Shown: positions 37,444 to 52,543 of the stretch, one piece after another
Layout: every line of letters begins with the position of its first letter
Numbering within the stretch: position 1 is the stretch's first letter
Assembly: GCA_005281725.1 (NCBI GenBank)
Contig: SSBO01000012.1
Location: 23,054,391-23,118,390 of the forward strand
DNA from: Wuchereria bancrofti
Lineage: Eukaryota > Nematoda > Chromadorea > Rhabditida > Onchocercidae
Reading direction: 5' to 3'
DNA length: 64,000 nt
Program-made: the position numbers and the translations under genes
Notes under the pieces: model-generated
Seen by the model: the letters and a program-made list of their open reading frames with translations, nothing else
The model's database searches: none
Told to the model about the DNA's origin: nothing

Positions 37444-40400
37444 CTATTCAACTATTACGCCATTCATAGCATAAATGTAGGCAAAAATACGGGTCAAAAA
37501 GGTCATGTTATGTTGCTGTAACATAGAATCATGATCACCATCAACTAGAAATATATCCACCTCCTTTGTTGAAATCTTATGCCATCCATTTGAAATTAAC
37601 AATCGTGTTTGTTGTTTAGAATTTAATTCTCTAAAAAAGAAAAAAAAAAAAGAAGAATAATCAAAATTATTCAGAGCAAATATGAATGAATAGGAAGAAA
37701 AAGAAAGGAAGCAAATTAATTTTCTCTCTTTTGAATAATGTCAAACATTAGTAAATATGATTAGTCTATTTTTTTTTTTCCTATATAAGTTAGTTTAATT
37801 ATGAGATTTACAATTTAAAAAAAATTTTTTTAATAGCATATATTTGATTATCTTTAAGATTAGCCAATATTTATCAGTGATATAGCGAATGAAATTTGTT
37901 TGCTTACCTTAGATGTGTTCGAAGAGGCGAATTTCCATGATCTTTTGCTTTCAAAAGGTAAATTTTGATTGAATTAATTGAAAATTGATGCTTTTGCAAC
38001 ATTTTAGTTAATTTTGCCGATTTCTTAATATATTCCTCTTTATCTGGCAATCCTTTTAATTTTTCCTGGAAAACAGAAAAATAAAAAAAGTGTAATAATT
38101 ATCTCTTTTATATCCCTGTACTACACAAGTAAATAAAGTAAATTTTTTAATAATTACTTCTTCTACACCTTTGCTATATGAATAAGTAAAGTAAATCATT
38201 GCTATATGAATAAGTAAAGTAAATCTTTGCTATGTGGATAAGTAAAGTAAGTCTTTGCTATATGAATAAGTAAAGTAAGCCTTTGCTATATGAATAGGTA
38301 AAGTAAATTTTTGCTATGTGAATAAGTAAAGTAAATTTTTGCTATATGAATAAGTAAAGTAAATCTTTGCTATGTGAATAAGTAAAGTAAATCTTTGCTA
38401 TGTGAATAAGTAAAGTAAATTTTTGCTACATCAAATAAATAAAGTAAATCTTTGCTATATGAATAAGTAAAGTAAATCTTTGCTATATGAATAAGTAAAG
38501 TAAATCTTTGCTATATGAATAAGTAAAGTAAATCTTTGCTATATGAATAAGTAAAGTAAATCTTTGCTATATGAATAAGTAAAGTAAGTTTTTGCTATAT
38601 GAATAAATAAAGTAAGTCTTTACTATATGAGTGAGTAAAGTAAATTTTTGCTATGTGAATAAGTAAAGTAAATCTTTGCTATGTGAATAAGTAAAGTAAG
38701 TGTTTGCTATGTGAATAAGTAAAGTAAATCTTTGCTACATCAAATAAATAAAGTAAATTGTTTTCTTTTTTTTTGATATAATAAAAGTTAAAACCTGAAG
38801 GTAGCATTTAACAGTGTTTACATGTAAATTTTCAGTACCAATACACCATGAATCAAGCATTATAACAAATAATTCTTTTTCATTATTTCCATTATCATTA
38901 AGCAATTTTGCTATTTCACGTGCCAAAATACCACCTAATGAATGTCCCATTAAATATATCGCATTCATTTGACTATGTTTAGCAATCTAAATAATTTTTA
39001 AATTTTAATCTATTGCATAAATTTAATTAACAATGGAATATTATTTATAAATTACAAAAGAGAAATAAATATTTTTCACCAACAAATAATTTCTTTAAAA
39101 AGAAGAAAAAAAAAACGATGAGTTCTTATATTTTGTAAAAATTTGATAATTTTTTTTGCGGCTAAAAAATTTTTTAAACAAGACATGTATGTAAATATTT
39201 ATTTATTTATTTATTTATTCAACATATGACATATATTGAATAATGTGATAAGAGTTTAATTTATTGAATAGTGTGATAAAAAGTTTAATTTATTGAACAA
39301 TGGATGAGAGTTTAATTTATTAAATAATGTGATAAAAAGTTTAATTTATTGAATAATGTGATAAAAAGTTTAATTTATTGAATAATGTGATAAAAAGTTT
39401 AATTTATTGAATAATGTGATAAAAAGTTTAATTTATTGAATAATGTGATAAAAAGTTTAATTCATTGAATAATGTGATAAAAAGTTTAATTTATTGAATA
39501 ATGTGATAAAAGTTTAATTTATTAAATAATGTGATAAAAGTTTAATTTAGTGATACAAGTTTAATTTTCCAATGAAACTTTATAGATATATCTCACTTTT
39601 CTTACTAAATTAAAAAAAAAAAAAACAAAAAGATTTAAATAGGCGAAATTTTTCTACTTACCTGTTTGGCGTAAAATGTTGCAAGTTCTATTAAATTATT
39701 TGATGGATAATTCAATTCATATTCAATAGCATAAATATTGAAACATTGTGGTATAGTTGATACTAATCCAAAATATGGATAAATTGTACCAGCAATTGCA
39801 TGTATCATATAAAGATTATCAATTGATGATAAATTTTCTCGAAGATTTACAAATTTTATTGAATTAAAATTTGCTAAAGGTATAGGTATATGATTTTGAT
39901 AAGTATAATCATTTGATATTTCATTATTGCAATTATTCATTTCCATTTGTATGCTAGTAATAAGCGCTGCTAATGTTGGTTGACGATAGAATTGTTCAAA
40001 GTTTAGATTAAAATTAAATTTATCACGAAGTTTACGTCGTAAAAGTATTAGTAGAAGTGAATGTCCACCAATTGCAAAAAAATCATCTTCAAGATTAATT
40101 TGTGATAAACCAATTAATTGATACCAAATTTTTCGCACTTCATTGAGTAATACAGGATTAGTTTGAATAAATTCAACAATATCACTATCGTTATCAGTGA
40201 AATAATCATTTTTCATCATTTCTTTCAATTTATTTTCATCAATTTTTCCATTTCTATTTAATGGCATTCGTTCTAGCATAATAATTTTTTTTGGTATCAT
40301 AAAATGAAGTAAATTCTCTGTCAAATATTGCCTTAATCTTTCACAATATTTACTATCGGTTTGTTTTTCAATAAATAAAAATAAATTATCCAGTTGATCA

Positions 40401-43400
40401 TTTTTTAAAACAACAATATTTCCAATTGATGAATCCCATTGTCGTATGATAATTTCAATTTGTGTTGGTTCAATACGATAACCACGTAGCTTCAATTGCT
40501 TATCTTTTCGTCCACAAAAATGATACTTTTCACCAAATTTTATTACAAAATCACCAGTGTAATAGCAAATTGTATTACGATTTAAAATTTCATCTTTTTT
40601 AGTATGAAATTTGTTACGTGTAAAAACGTGACTGATATTGGAATTTAAATAACCACGTGAAATACCATTACCACTAATTACTAATTCACCTTTACCACCA
40701 TTATATGTTATATTATTTTCTGAATCTAAAACATATGCAATTTCATTATCAATTACTGTTCCAATTACACGACCACATTCATATTCTAAAATGGAACAAT
40801 GATTTGTTAATGACCAAATTGTTGTCTCAGTTGGTCCATAAATTTGACAAATTGAAATTCCCAATTGTAAACAACGATTTAATTGTTGATTGTTGACTGT
40901 TTCACCGCCAACATATAATTGTTGCAATTGTTGAAGTTGATTAATTTCATCATTATCAAACATATTAAATAATGCTGCTGATAAGAAAGCAAATTGCACA
41001 TTTTTTTCAACAATTTCATTTGTTGCATTCAGAATATTATCAGCGCTAATTAAACAACAACCATTTGAAAATGTTGTAAAAATATTCATACAACTTACAT
41101 CAAAAATTGTATTCACAGAATGATAAATGCGAAATTTAGGATGAAACATTGTTTGTTGTGTTGATGCAACAACAAAATTAAGCAAATTTTGATTTGTAAC
41201 ACAAACAGCTTTTGGTTTTCCGGTTGTACCACTGGTAAAAATAACATATGATAAATCAATACTTTGTAAATATTTTTTATTAATTGATAATTTTTTATTG
41301 AAATAATCCATGTTCCATTCTATGCACGATTGTTGATTAGCAAATGTTGCAAATTGTTTCAGTGTTAAAATAGGAATATCCAAATTTAAATTATTTTCTT
41401 GAACAATAATAATAATTGTTGCACCAATTTCTTGCACTAATTGTGCAATCATTGTAGTAGAATTTGCTGGATCAATAGGTGCATATGCAGCACCAATTAA
41501 TTGCACTGCTAAAAGTGGCGCTATTATCGCATTCGAATCAGCGCAAATTGGTATTATCGTATCAGCACGAATACTTTCACAGTTATTTTGCAAATAAAAT
41601 TGTGTTATTTGCTTCGAAAAAACACAAATCATATTGTACATTTGTTGATAAGTAATTGTTTGATATGAATTGCAAAAAGCAGTAAGCTTATCAGTATGCA
41701 TCGATTGTTCCTTGATAATATCAATAAGACTTCCTGATAATATATCACAATGATGATACATTTTACATTTCAAATCATACATTTCATTTCTAATACAATC
41801 ATCAAATTTACCACTAATAGATTTGAGTAATTTAAAATAAACTGTAATCATTTCATCGATAAGCTGATTAGAATATTGATTTGCATTATAATTAATAGTA
41901 ATTAATGTTCCATTATCATTTGTTTCATCAATTGTAAATGCAAAATCAAATGCATCATTAGTGGTAAGTTGTATTATCGTACTTTTTACATTAGCAATTT
42001 CAATTTTTGGAAAATCAAGATTGTGACGATAATTAAAAAATATATTAAAAATAGGATGTTGATTAGTAGTAGTATATTGTCGTTGATATGATAAATTAGC
42101 TACCAATAAATGAAATGGTAAATGTTCAAATGATCGAGCATCTTGAATTGCTTCTCGTACTTGCTCAAAAAGCACACTATTTGATGTGTTCAATTTAAAA
42201 TTTTGAACAATTAAAATGATATTATTTAAAAAATATCCCATAACTGATTTCATTTCTTCTACATCTATTCGACCAGATACCGGACAACCAATTACAATTG
42301 TATCATTATCGTAATCATTCGAAAATTTACGAATCAGACATAAGAATGCAGTAAGCATTACTGTATATACAGTTTGCTGATAATGTTTAGCTGTTTGATT
42401 GATTTGCGCCCAAAGTGATGATGGAAGTTTGAATATTTTTTGTTTAATTAATTTTGTTATCATAATTGTCGTTTTGTGTGTAATAATTTGTGTTGCATGA
42501 AATTGTTGAAGTTTTGCACATAATCGTTTCAAATCATCATTTATCATTTTGGTAAATTTATCACTACGTTGCCAAACTGCAAAATGTGTCACATTATATG
42601 ATAAACGTTTAAATGTTTCCGGAATAGATTCTTTTGTTAAGCAATAATGATAAAATTTGCCTAATTCATTAGCAAAAATAGTCATCGACCAACCATCAGT
42701 AATAATATGATGTTGACTTATCATTATCATATATTCAATCGCATTCTTATCATTACTCTCGTTATTACACATTGATAATATTCTGAATGGAATTTGACTT
42801 AAATCCATTACATGATTTTTCTCATCATTTATCAATTTATCACGTTCATATTCATTCAACATAGGCCATATCATATGATAATAGGATTCAGTAAGTGATT
42901 GAATTTCCTGATAACATATATCATTTATTATCACAAATGTAGTTCGCAGTGAAGTTTGTCGTGCAATAAGAAATAGAAATGCTTTTTGCAAACTTTTCAT
43001 GCAAATTAATCCTTGAAATGTTAGTAGAAAGCAAATATTGTAGAGAGTTGAATGTTGTAATTCTCTTAAAATATACATATTTTCTTGTGGATAACTTAAT
43101 CGAATCCATTTCAATTTATCAATACTATCAAACATTTTATAATTTTTCAATTTATGAGGAAATTTTTGTTCATTTCCTTTAATTTTTAATTTTTGCAAAA
43201 AATGCAAAAAACATTGAAATTGTGAATGTTGAAATAAATCATCCAATTTGCAATCAATTTGCATCATACGATTAATTTCCCAAATAATTTGCATACCATT
43301 TAATGAATGTCCACCTAATTGAAAGAAATCATCGTAATCAGTTATCTGTTTAACACCCAAATAATTGCTCCAAATTTTTGCAATTATATCTTTGAAATTA

Positions 43401-46400
43401 TTACAATTCATTTTTACACTTTTTTTTTGCTCCGAAATAGTTGTTGCAAATTTATCATGATTTAATGCAAAATTTAATTTACGAATTTGACGGATAATAT
43501 CATTAGGATTAATAAATGATACAGCAATTAATCCTTGTTGATAAAAACATTTTCGTATCATTTGTTCAGCTTCTTGTACTGATAATGAATATTCAATGAT
43601 AAGATTTGCTACAGGATTTTGACTTTTATTTTCTTTGCTATTATAATAGCTAAGCATATTACTATCTTTCCAACCGGTCCATTGTATTGTTGTAATTTTC
43701 CGGATATTCTGGAAATTTCTCTCACAACATGCATCAAGAAAAATATTTGATGCTGCATAATCACTATTACCAGGTAAACCAAATAATGCATTCATACTGG
43801 AATTAAGAATTAAACTTCGAATATTGATATTATTTTCATGCAAAGTATTAATTACATTCCGTATAGCTCGAATTTTTGGTTGCAAAACAAATTGTATTTC
43901 ATCGAAATTTTTGTCAAATTTAATACTGTCAACTTTTCCAGCTGCTGCATGTATTATAACATTGATTTGTTTATGCTGCAATCTTATTTGAGTTAATAAA
44001 TGTCGCACATCATCTTCTTTTGTCACATCAATGTCATATGCAAAGAATTTATGTTGTTCATTGATGGTGACATCAGTGGTTGCTACATTGCTATGGCCAA
44101 CTTTTTCGAGCATTTCAAATTTTCTTGAAATTTTCCATTGATTAATTTCACTTTGACATTGCTCAAAATGACGTGTAGCATTTGGACTAGCAATACAAAT
44201 TGTTAAACAGTTGAAATTTTGACAAAGAACAGTTACAAAAGATTGTCCAATACTACCAAATCCAAAAATTACAATCACATCAGCATTTCGAATAAGGCAA
44301 TCATTCTTATCAATCGATGATTCATCATCCTCTTTTCCAATCAAATAATTATCACTTTCAGTTGATTTTAACTGATAGGAAAAATGCTCAAATTTACCAT
44401 TTACGGAATTTCGAATTAAGCAAAAATTAGCTTGATAAGATTCAAGTAATTGTAATGCATCAAATAAATCAACTTCCGGTGTGCAAAGAATACAAGCAGC
44501 TTTCATTGATCTTTTTGTCATTACTAATTCTCTTATTGGACCAAGAAGAGTGAATATTTCCGGTTCCGTATTCCAGCCAATACTTATTAAAAATTTTAAA
44601 TCAGCCATATTTTGTGTAATATTTGTTAAAATCCAATATATGGAATAAAAACTTAGCAGTAAATATGAATCATCATTATTTCGTTCCATTTCATAATTTA
44701 CCGGAAAATTCCATGCATGAATTATAGTATCATAATAAAAATTATTATTATTATGAAGAAAATTAGCTAATTCATGATATGATTGTTTGTTATTTGCATT
44801 TATATAAATATTACCATCGATTACATTAATATTTCCGGTTAATAAAGTATCATTAAAAATACACTGAACCGGTACAAATAAATTATGTAGCATTTTCAGA
44901 AGTGCATCAATTGATTTTGTAATTATTTGAGGTACAAATAATAGCACTGCTTTTGGTAATTGTTGTCGATTTGTAAATTTACATGGTATCCAACATGGTT
45001 CATATAAATTTACATCAATTTTTTCACTATACCATTTGTTTGTTTGTTGATCTTCCCAGCAAATATTTTTTTCAAATTGATAATTTGGAAGAAATCTATC
45101 GAAGCCATAATTTCCACAAATTTGCTTCCAATTTAATTCATAACCTTTCATCCATAATTTTGTAGCAATATGAAGAAGATTACCTGTATCATAACCTTTT
45201 TCATATTGTTTTTTAGATGGTAATGTTGAAATGATATCAATTTTACATTGTTTATTAGCATTTAATAAACTTTCCAAAATACCTTTTGGACCAATTTCTA
45301 TAATTACTTTAATTTGATCACTTAAATTTTCAATGCATTTATCAAGTCGCACTGCACTTCTCAAATGTTTCACCATATATTTCGCATCAAAATGCTTGAT
45401 AATTTCACCATCAATATTTGACAAAATTTGTTTTGTTGGCTTTTGAAAAGTGAAATTTTTCAAAAATTGTTCAAATTCATCAAGTATCGAATCCATAAAT
45501 GAACTATGAAAACCATAATTGGTCATCAATTCTCTACACTGTATTTGATCATTTTCCAATTTCTCCACAAATTCATCAATTATTTCAGGTTTACCAACCA
45601 AACATTTAACATTTGAGTGTAGTATAGCTGAAATTTCAATTGTTTCAGGAATTTTTAACCATTTTTCATCAATATTTTCCATTGCTAATTCATCGATACA
45701 ATTTGCATATTTTACAGCAAGCATTTTTGCACTTTCCGTTTTAGCAATCAAACAACCACGTTTGAAAATAATCATTAATGCTGTTTGAAGATCAAAAACA
45801 TTAGCTTGCAATGCAGCAACATATTCACCTAAACTATGTCCAATCATTAAACATCCATCAATTCCCCAATTTTTGAATTGTTCCACTAATGCATAGCAAA
45901 TAATAAATGTTGCTAATTGTGAATATGGTTGTTTCATAAGTAGATTTTGTTGTGGAAATTTTTGTTTTGAATGAATGATTGTTTGAAAATTTACACCAAT
46001 TAATTTACTAGCAATATGAAAACATTGTTGCATTACATTGCAAAAAATTTCATTGTATTTCATTGCTTCAAAACCCATATTTAAATATTCTAATCCTTGT
46101 GGTGCAAAATATAGTGCAATATTTTCACGTTTCAATTTTAGCATTTTTTCAATTTTATCAATATTTTTCAATTGTTTAATAGCATCAGTAGCTGTTCGTA
46201 CAGTAATACCAAATCGATAGTCGAAATGTTCACGATAATTTTGCAATGTACTTGCAATTTGTGCTAAATTCATTTCTGTCTTTAAATAATTAGCTAGACG
46301 AATACAAAGTTGTACACATGCAATTTTACTCTTACCTGTTATTATTAATGGATAAAAATAGCGGTTAGTATTTGATTGATAAGTTGATAAATGATTATCA

Positions 46401-49400
46401 TTTTCAATGATTATATGTGCATTAGTACCACCAATACCAGATGCATTTACAGCTAATCGTAAATTCTTCTTCTCAATTGCAATATTACATTTGGTAATTT
46501 TAAAACTAACATCATTCAAATTTTCATTAAATTTATCAAAATTAATTTGTCGTGGAATAATTCGCATTTCAGCAATTTTACACAATTTTATAATAGCAGC
46601 AATACCAGCACCAGCTAATGCATGTCCAATATTAGCTTTTACAGAACCAATTAATGTGTCACGATGATAGAACTGTGACATTGCTGTAAGTTCAATTAGA
46701 TCACCTATTGTTGTTCCACTTCCATGACATTCAATGTAATCTACTTTAGCTGTATCGGTCATTTCAATTGCTTCTTTTATACAATTTTGTTGACCACTAA
46801 TATTTGGTGCCATAAAACTGGACTTTAATAAGCCATCATTAGTAATACCATAGCCAATTATTTTACCTATCACAGGTATATTTGCTTTTTGTGCTTCACT
46901 AAATCGTTGTAGCACAACAACACCAACTGCTGAACCTCGAACTGTTCCACTAGATTGTTGATCAAATGGACGACAGTGACCATCAGATGATAGTACCATT
47001 CCGTGTATGCTACTATTACTATTATTATTGTTACCTGTATATGGTAATGTTAATGATACAGCACCTGCAATTACAATATCACATTGATTTTGTTGTAGTA
47101 AATTAATTGCTTGTACAATAGCAATAAGAGCAGTGGAACAAGCTGAATAAACACCAAATGATGGACCATGAAGATTAAGCAAATAACTAGTCCATGTAGC
47201 AACAAAATCTTTCTGATTAATTTCATAGAAATTTTCAATACCACCAATACAACGTGATTTTACGTGATATTCCGATGGTTCAGCACCAGCAATAACACCA
47301 ATTCGTAATTTATTTCGAATTCGTATAAGACCTGATCGTTCTAGCGCAATATATGCATGTTCAACAAATTTACGAATTTGTGGATCAATATAACTTGCAT
47401 CATTCGATGTTAATTTCCAAAATTGATAATCAAATTTATCAATATCTGGCATTATACCAATTCCTTCTATAATTTCTTCATTATTATTTATTATTCGTTT
47501 GTGTTGTTCAATTAATTCTTTACCATCTAACAATGAGCGCCAAAATGTTTCATCATCAGTTGCGCCAGAAAATGCACCTGAATAACCAATAATTGCAATT
47601 TTATCATTTCCATCATTTCTCACACTTTGATCATTTGATAATTTATCATTTGTTAACATTTTTTTTGCAAGATATTGTGATAATGTTACTACGGTAGAGT
47701 ATTCATAAAAAATAGCAATTGAAATATTCAAATTTAATCGTTCATTAAGCAATGTTTGCATTTCGGCAATCATCAATGAATCAATTCCCATTGACATAAA
47801 ACCAACATCAAATTTTACATCTGTAATACCACTTACTTCCATAATACAATTCTTGATTATTTCAGCAAAATTTTTTTCGGATTCAAAAATTGGATGCAAA
47901 TTAGTTTGTAAAATAAATTCATCTTTATTATGATTGCTATTAATAGCAATATTTTCTAAAAATTTTCTCAAATATGGACGTTTTTTTTGAAGTATATCAA
48001 AATTAACATCCATTACTATATGATGACCGCTACAGGAAAGTAATTTGTAGCATAGTTGTACCACCTGTTCTACCTGTAATAATTTCCAACCACTATTTTG
48101 AATTTGTCGTCGAATTTTAGCCATATGTTTACCAGCTAAAAATCCTTCACCATCCCATGGTCCCCAACTAATGAATAAACCATCATTTGGTAGATTTTTT
48201 CTCATCAAATATTCCATAAGTTCATTTGCAACAACATAATTAGCTTGTCCAGCAGAGCCAAAAATTGTTGCAGCCGATGAAAATGCAACAATTTTTTGAA
48301 TTGAATATAACCTTGAAAGTGTGATAATATTTTGTAAACCTATAACCTTTGGACGACAAACTATTTCAAACAATTTCACATTCATATTTTCCATCAAACA
48401 ATTATTTACTGTTGCTGCACAATGAATGATCATATCAAATGGCGCAAATGTCGCAAAAATTTTTTCCATTTGTGCATAATCGGTGCAATCTGCTTGTATT
48501 GTTCTAATTATGCAACCATTCTTATCACTGTTACATGTATCAAGCATTGTTCTCGAGACAGCTATCGCTAAATGTGGTTTTAAAATTTCAATTAATTTGC
48601 CCGCTATTCCACGAATATTTCCTGTTATCAGTACTCGATCAATATTTCTTATCTGCTCTACAATTAATTCTTGACGATCCATTTGATGTATTCTTTCAAC
48701 ATATCGATTACCGCCACTGTAACAAATGATTTCATTGAGAAAATTTTCATCTGAAATTTCATTCAAAATTTGCTGATCAATAATATCAGTATGAATAGCT
48801 TTGAAATTTACAGTTCTCTGTTCCATTGCTAAAGTTTTTAGTAAAGCTGAAAATGGCGCAAATAATCTTTGATTTTCGTTGCTATTACTAATAGCAAAGA
48901 CAATTAAGCATAATTTTGCATTTGCGCTGATATTGTTATCATTGTTGTTGTTGTTGTTGTTGTTTACCAGAATTTTCCATAAATTAATCACCAACATACT
49001 TTGTTTTATAGTATTTTCCAACAAATTTTCCTCATCAATTATCCATTCTAATATCAATTTTGCACATTTATGCAAATGAAGTTGTTTTTGAATCCTAATA
49101 ATATCGTCATTATCATTCATCTTGGTGACAAATATAGCTTGTTGTCCTAGAATTGTTGTTGTATCGGTAAGATTGATAGCAATAAATGGCATAGTTTGTT
49201 CCGGATCCGGTAATATACATTTCTTTTGAACTAACTTATACAGATAGTGAGAATTGATCGAATCCATTTTAGTATTATCAAAATTATTACTGTTAAACTG
49301 ATCAATCATAGGATTTACCTTTTCAAGATTTTTCGTCTTCTTAGACATTTCCAATTGCAAATTTGAAATGGGACTTTCGTCATATGATGAATTATAATTG

Positions 49401-52400
49401 TTAGTTTGCATATTACAATCAGTAAAAGGCCAATATTTTTTCTTGGAATATTCGGCATCCGGTATCAGACATGTTTTAATTGTCTGATTATTAAGCACTT
49501 TCCAATTGATATCAATAAAATGCGCATATAGTTGACAAATTGTATCGACGAATTGATTGGTGAATGTTTTTTTCCAATTATTACCAAATTTCATTTCAGG
49601 TTTTTCAATTCGTAATGTTGATACGCTTAAAATGCAATCAAAATTATCAGAAATCATTTCTTGTTGTATTTCAAAATTACAACACTGATATGGCGGCATT
49701 CCTTTTTGATATTTTCTTCTTATCACTTTAGCAATAATTTGATCAATTCGATTCGATGCAATAATTATGGATGGTTTTACTCCAATTACTAGTAGAAATG
49801 TGAGTAATGAAAGTTTTGAAATATATTCAAATGCAATTTGTCCATCTAATTTAGTTGTTGTAAAATTATTTGTACATTTGTAAATTTTGATATATTTTAT
49901 GAAAATTTTCCGGAAACAACGATATGATATGCATAATTCGGCAATCATCGATGGTTCTGGATTTTTTTCCATAACAAAAATAATTTTAGTCCATTTTTGT
50001 GATTTTTTTAAAAACATTTCGAGGATGGGCATCCATTTTTGTGTATGTTGTTTAATTGGCATTGCTAGTCGATATTTTCCGGTAGTTTGCAAATTTTGCA
50101 AATATGCACATATTGTTGTTAAATTGTAGCTTGTATTTTCCAAATACTCTTTTAATTTTCCGGATGTCAATTTAAATGTTTCGAAATCATCTCCTGAATG
50201 TAAAATTATACATGGCGAATGATTAGATGATAACATTTGTTTTATTTTTGATTCGTTTGGTGTTTTTTCATCTTCCTTCAATTGTTTTCGTTTAGATCCT
50301 CTAAGAACTATTGATGCATTGGTACCACTAAAACCGAAACTATTTATGAGTATATCAAAGGTACCATCTGGTGGTAATTCTTCACCAATTATTGGTACAA
50401 TTAATGCTGCACCATCATTTGTGATATTCCGATTTAACAATTTAAAATGTTGCATTGGTGGTAAATAACTATGTTTGCATGCTTCAAGCGCCATAATTAA
50501 TGATGCAGCACCAGCTACCGCTTCACAATGACCTATTGAACTTTTGACCGATGTAATGTAAATGGATTGACCATCACTGTTGCACGATGAATCATCATCA
50601 TCCATCAAAGCACTTAAAATAGCTTTCATCTCAATTGGATCACCCAATGAGGTACCTGTTGCATGTGCTTCCACCCAATTTATCGTTGATCTATTTACTA
50701 CTCGTTTCTTATTAACCTTACGAATTAGTTCATATTCACTTAATCCATTTGGTACCGTAAGTGCATTTGATCGTCCATTATGTCTTATACCATAACATTC
50801 AATTGTAAATTTTACATCATTTCGATAATTAGCCAATGTTTCATTTTTTAAATTATAATTTTTTTCACTTATTCCTTGAATTAATATCATTGTAGCACCT
50901 TCTGATCGAACATATCCATCTGCATCCACATCAAATACCTTACAAAAACCTGTTTTACTAAGCATTTGAGCATTTGCTAAGACAGAAGTAGATTTTAAAT
51001 TTAAAATTATATTAATAGCACCAACTAAAGCTGCTTGACAATTACCCATTCTAATATTATCACAAGCAATAATAAGAGCAGAAAAAAATGATGAACATGC
51101 TGTATCAATTACCATAGTAGGTCCTTTTAAATTATACCAATAAGCAATACGTCCTGCTAAAGCACTTTGATTTGTACCTGTACTCAGGTATGAATTTGCA
51201 TCATAAATTTCTTTATATGCTTTTTGTGCAAAATCATTTGAGCTTACACCAATAAAAACACCCGTTTCACGATTCAAATTTTTCAAACCAGCTTTTTCAA
51301 TTATTTTTTGTGTCATCTCTAATAGAATGCGTTGTTGTGGATCAATGTAAATAGCTTCTTTAGGCGTAATACCAAATTTTGATGGATTAAACATTGTAAT
51401 ATCAGTTTGAAATTTTTGAATATTATCAAATGAATGAGAATTCTCATTTATTCCTGCTTTCAAATTATTCCACAATGATGCACAATCAATTGCTGAATTA
51501 GGAAATTGACCAATATAGCTAATAATTTCAATTTGCAATATTTCATCCTGACCAGATGATAATTTTTTATCTGTTTTAATTTCATCTGTTAATCGATTAG
51601 TAGCATTATTTGGACTATTTTTGTTATCACTCTTATCATTGCTAGCAAAATGGTTCATTTCTTTGCTAGTTGAATATTGTGATTGCGAATGATTACAATG
51701 TTTAGTTGATATGATAGACTTATTAGCACTAATATCAATTGCTGTAACATTGTGTAAAATAATAATTTCATTATCATTCTCATAAATAATAACTGATCCT
51801 TTGATAATATTATCAGTACGTTTTGTGATAATTCCATAAGCATGAAAATAACTGCTTTTTGTACATTTTTCATTGTATTTGATGATAATATCATCAATTG
51901 CAAATGGAATATAAACTGATAATTTATTAGTATTGAGAAGAGCAGCAGAAAGTAATTGTAGTGAACCATCAATAAGTCTTATCAAATCATTATCATTTAT
52001 CAATAATGCACCAATATAACGACCTTTACGATATATTTCACGTAATATTTGATATTTTGGTCCATATTGTAAGCCATATTTTCGCATTGTTTCATAAAAT
52101 AATTGATGCGATAAATTGCTCATTTTCATTTTTAATTGTTTATACTCAATTTGTAATTTTTTTAATGCATTAATTTGTTTCATTTCTTCAACAATCATTT
52201 GACGCTCTTCATTACCTAATCGGCAACTACTATAAATATTAGTATTATCTGTTAGAATTAATTTCGATTTGACAAATTTGACGTTAATTTCACTCAAATT
52301 AACATCACTAATTCGTTTTTCCAATCGTAATGCTTCAAAAATAATCGTTTTACATTCATTTGATAACTTATCACAATTCATTATTTTCAATTTATCAATT

Positions 52401-52507
52401 TGCGCTTCCAATAAATTTGTTGTAGTAAATTCAACAAATATAGCAATAATAAATGCTGCAGGTAATATTATTACACCATGAATACGATGCTCCTCAAATA
52501 ATTCCAT

Positions 52508-52543
<36 letters not shown>

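Larger units (their letters stand above)
37444..39823 (-). other. C-terminal thioesterase domain over four exons
   Basis: Begins NLYMIHAIAGT near residue 7025 at the end of the giant exon. The donor CAG-GTAAGT at 39661 and phase-matched exons 38986-38795, 38065-37908 and 37630-37444 complete it. The triad is visible: Ser7094 in MGHSLGG, Asp7123 in IMLDSW and His7228 in GDHDSM. It ends GVIVE-stop. Only this last domain of the gene is interrupted by introns, two of them filled with tandem repeats. Confidence 0.88.

Noticed and set aside
38735..38968. A free-standing alpha/beta hydrolase gene with GHSLGG
   Set aside because: It joins in phase to the synthetase exon through a consensus CAG-GTAAGT donor and supplies the missing thioesterase triad, so it is part of that gene.
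38163..39560. Regular 28-29 bp arrays resembling a CRISPR
   Set aside because: Units are contiguous with no unique spacers, lie in nematode introns, and no cas genes are near.
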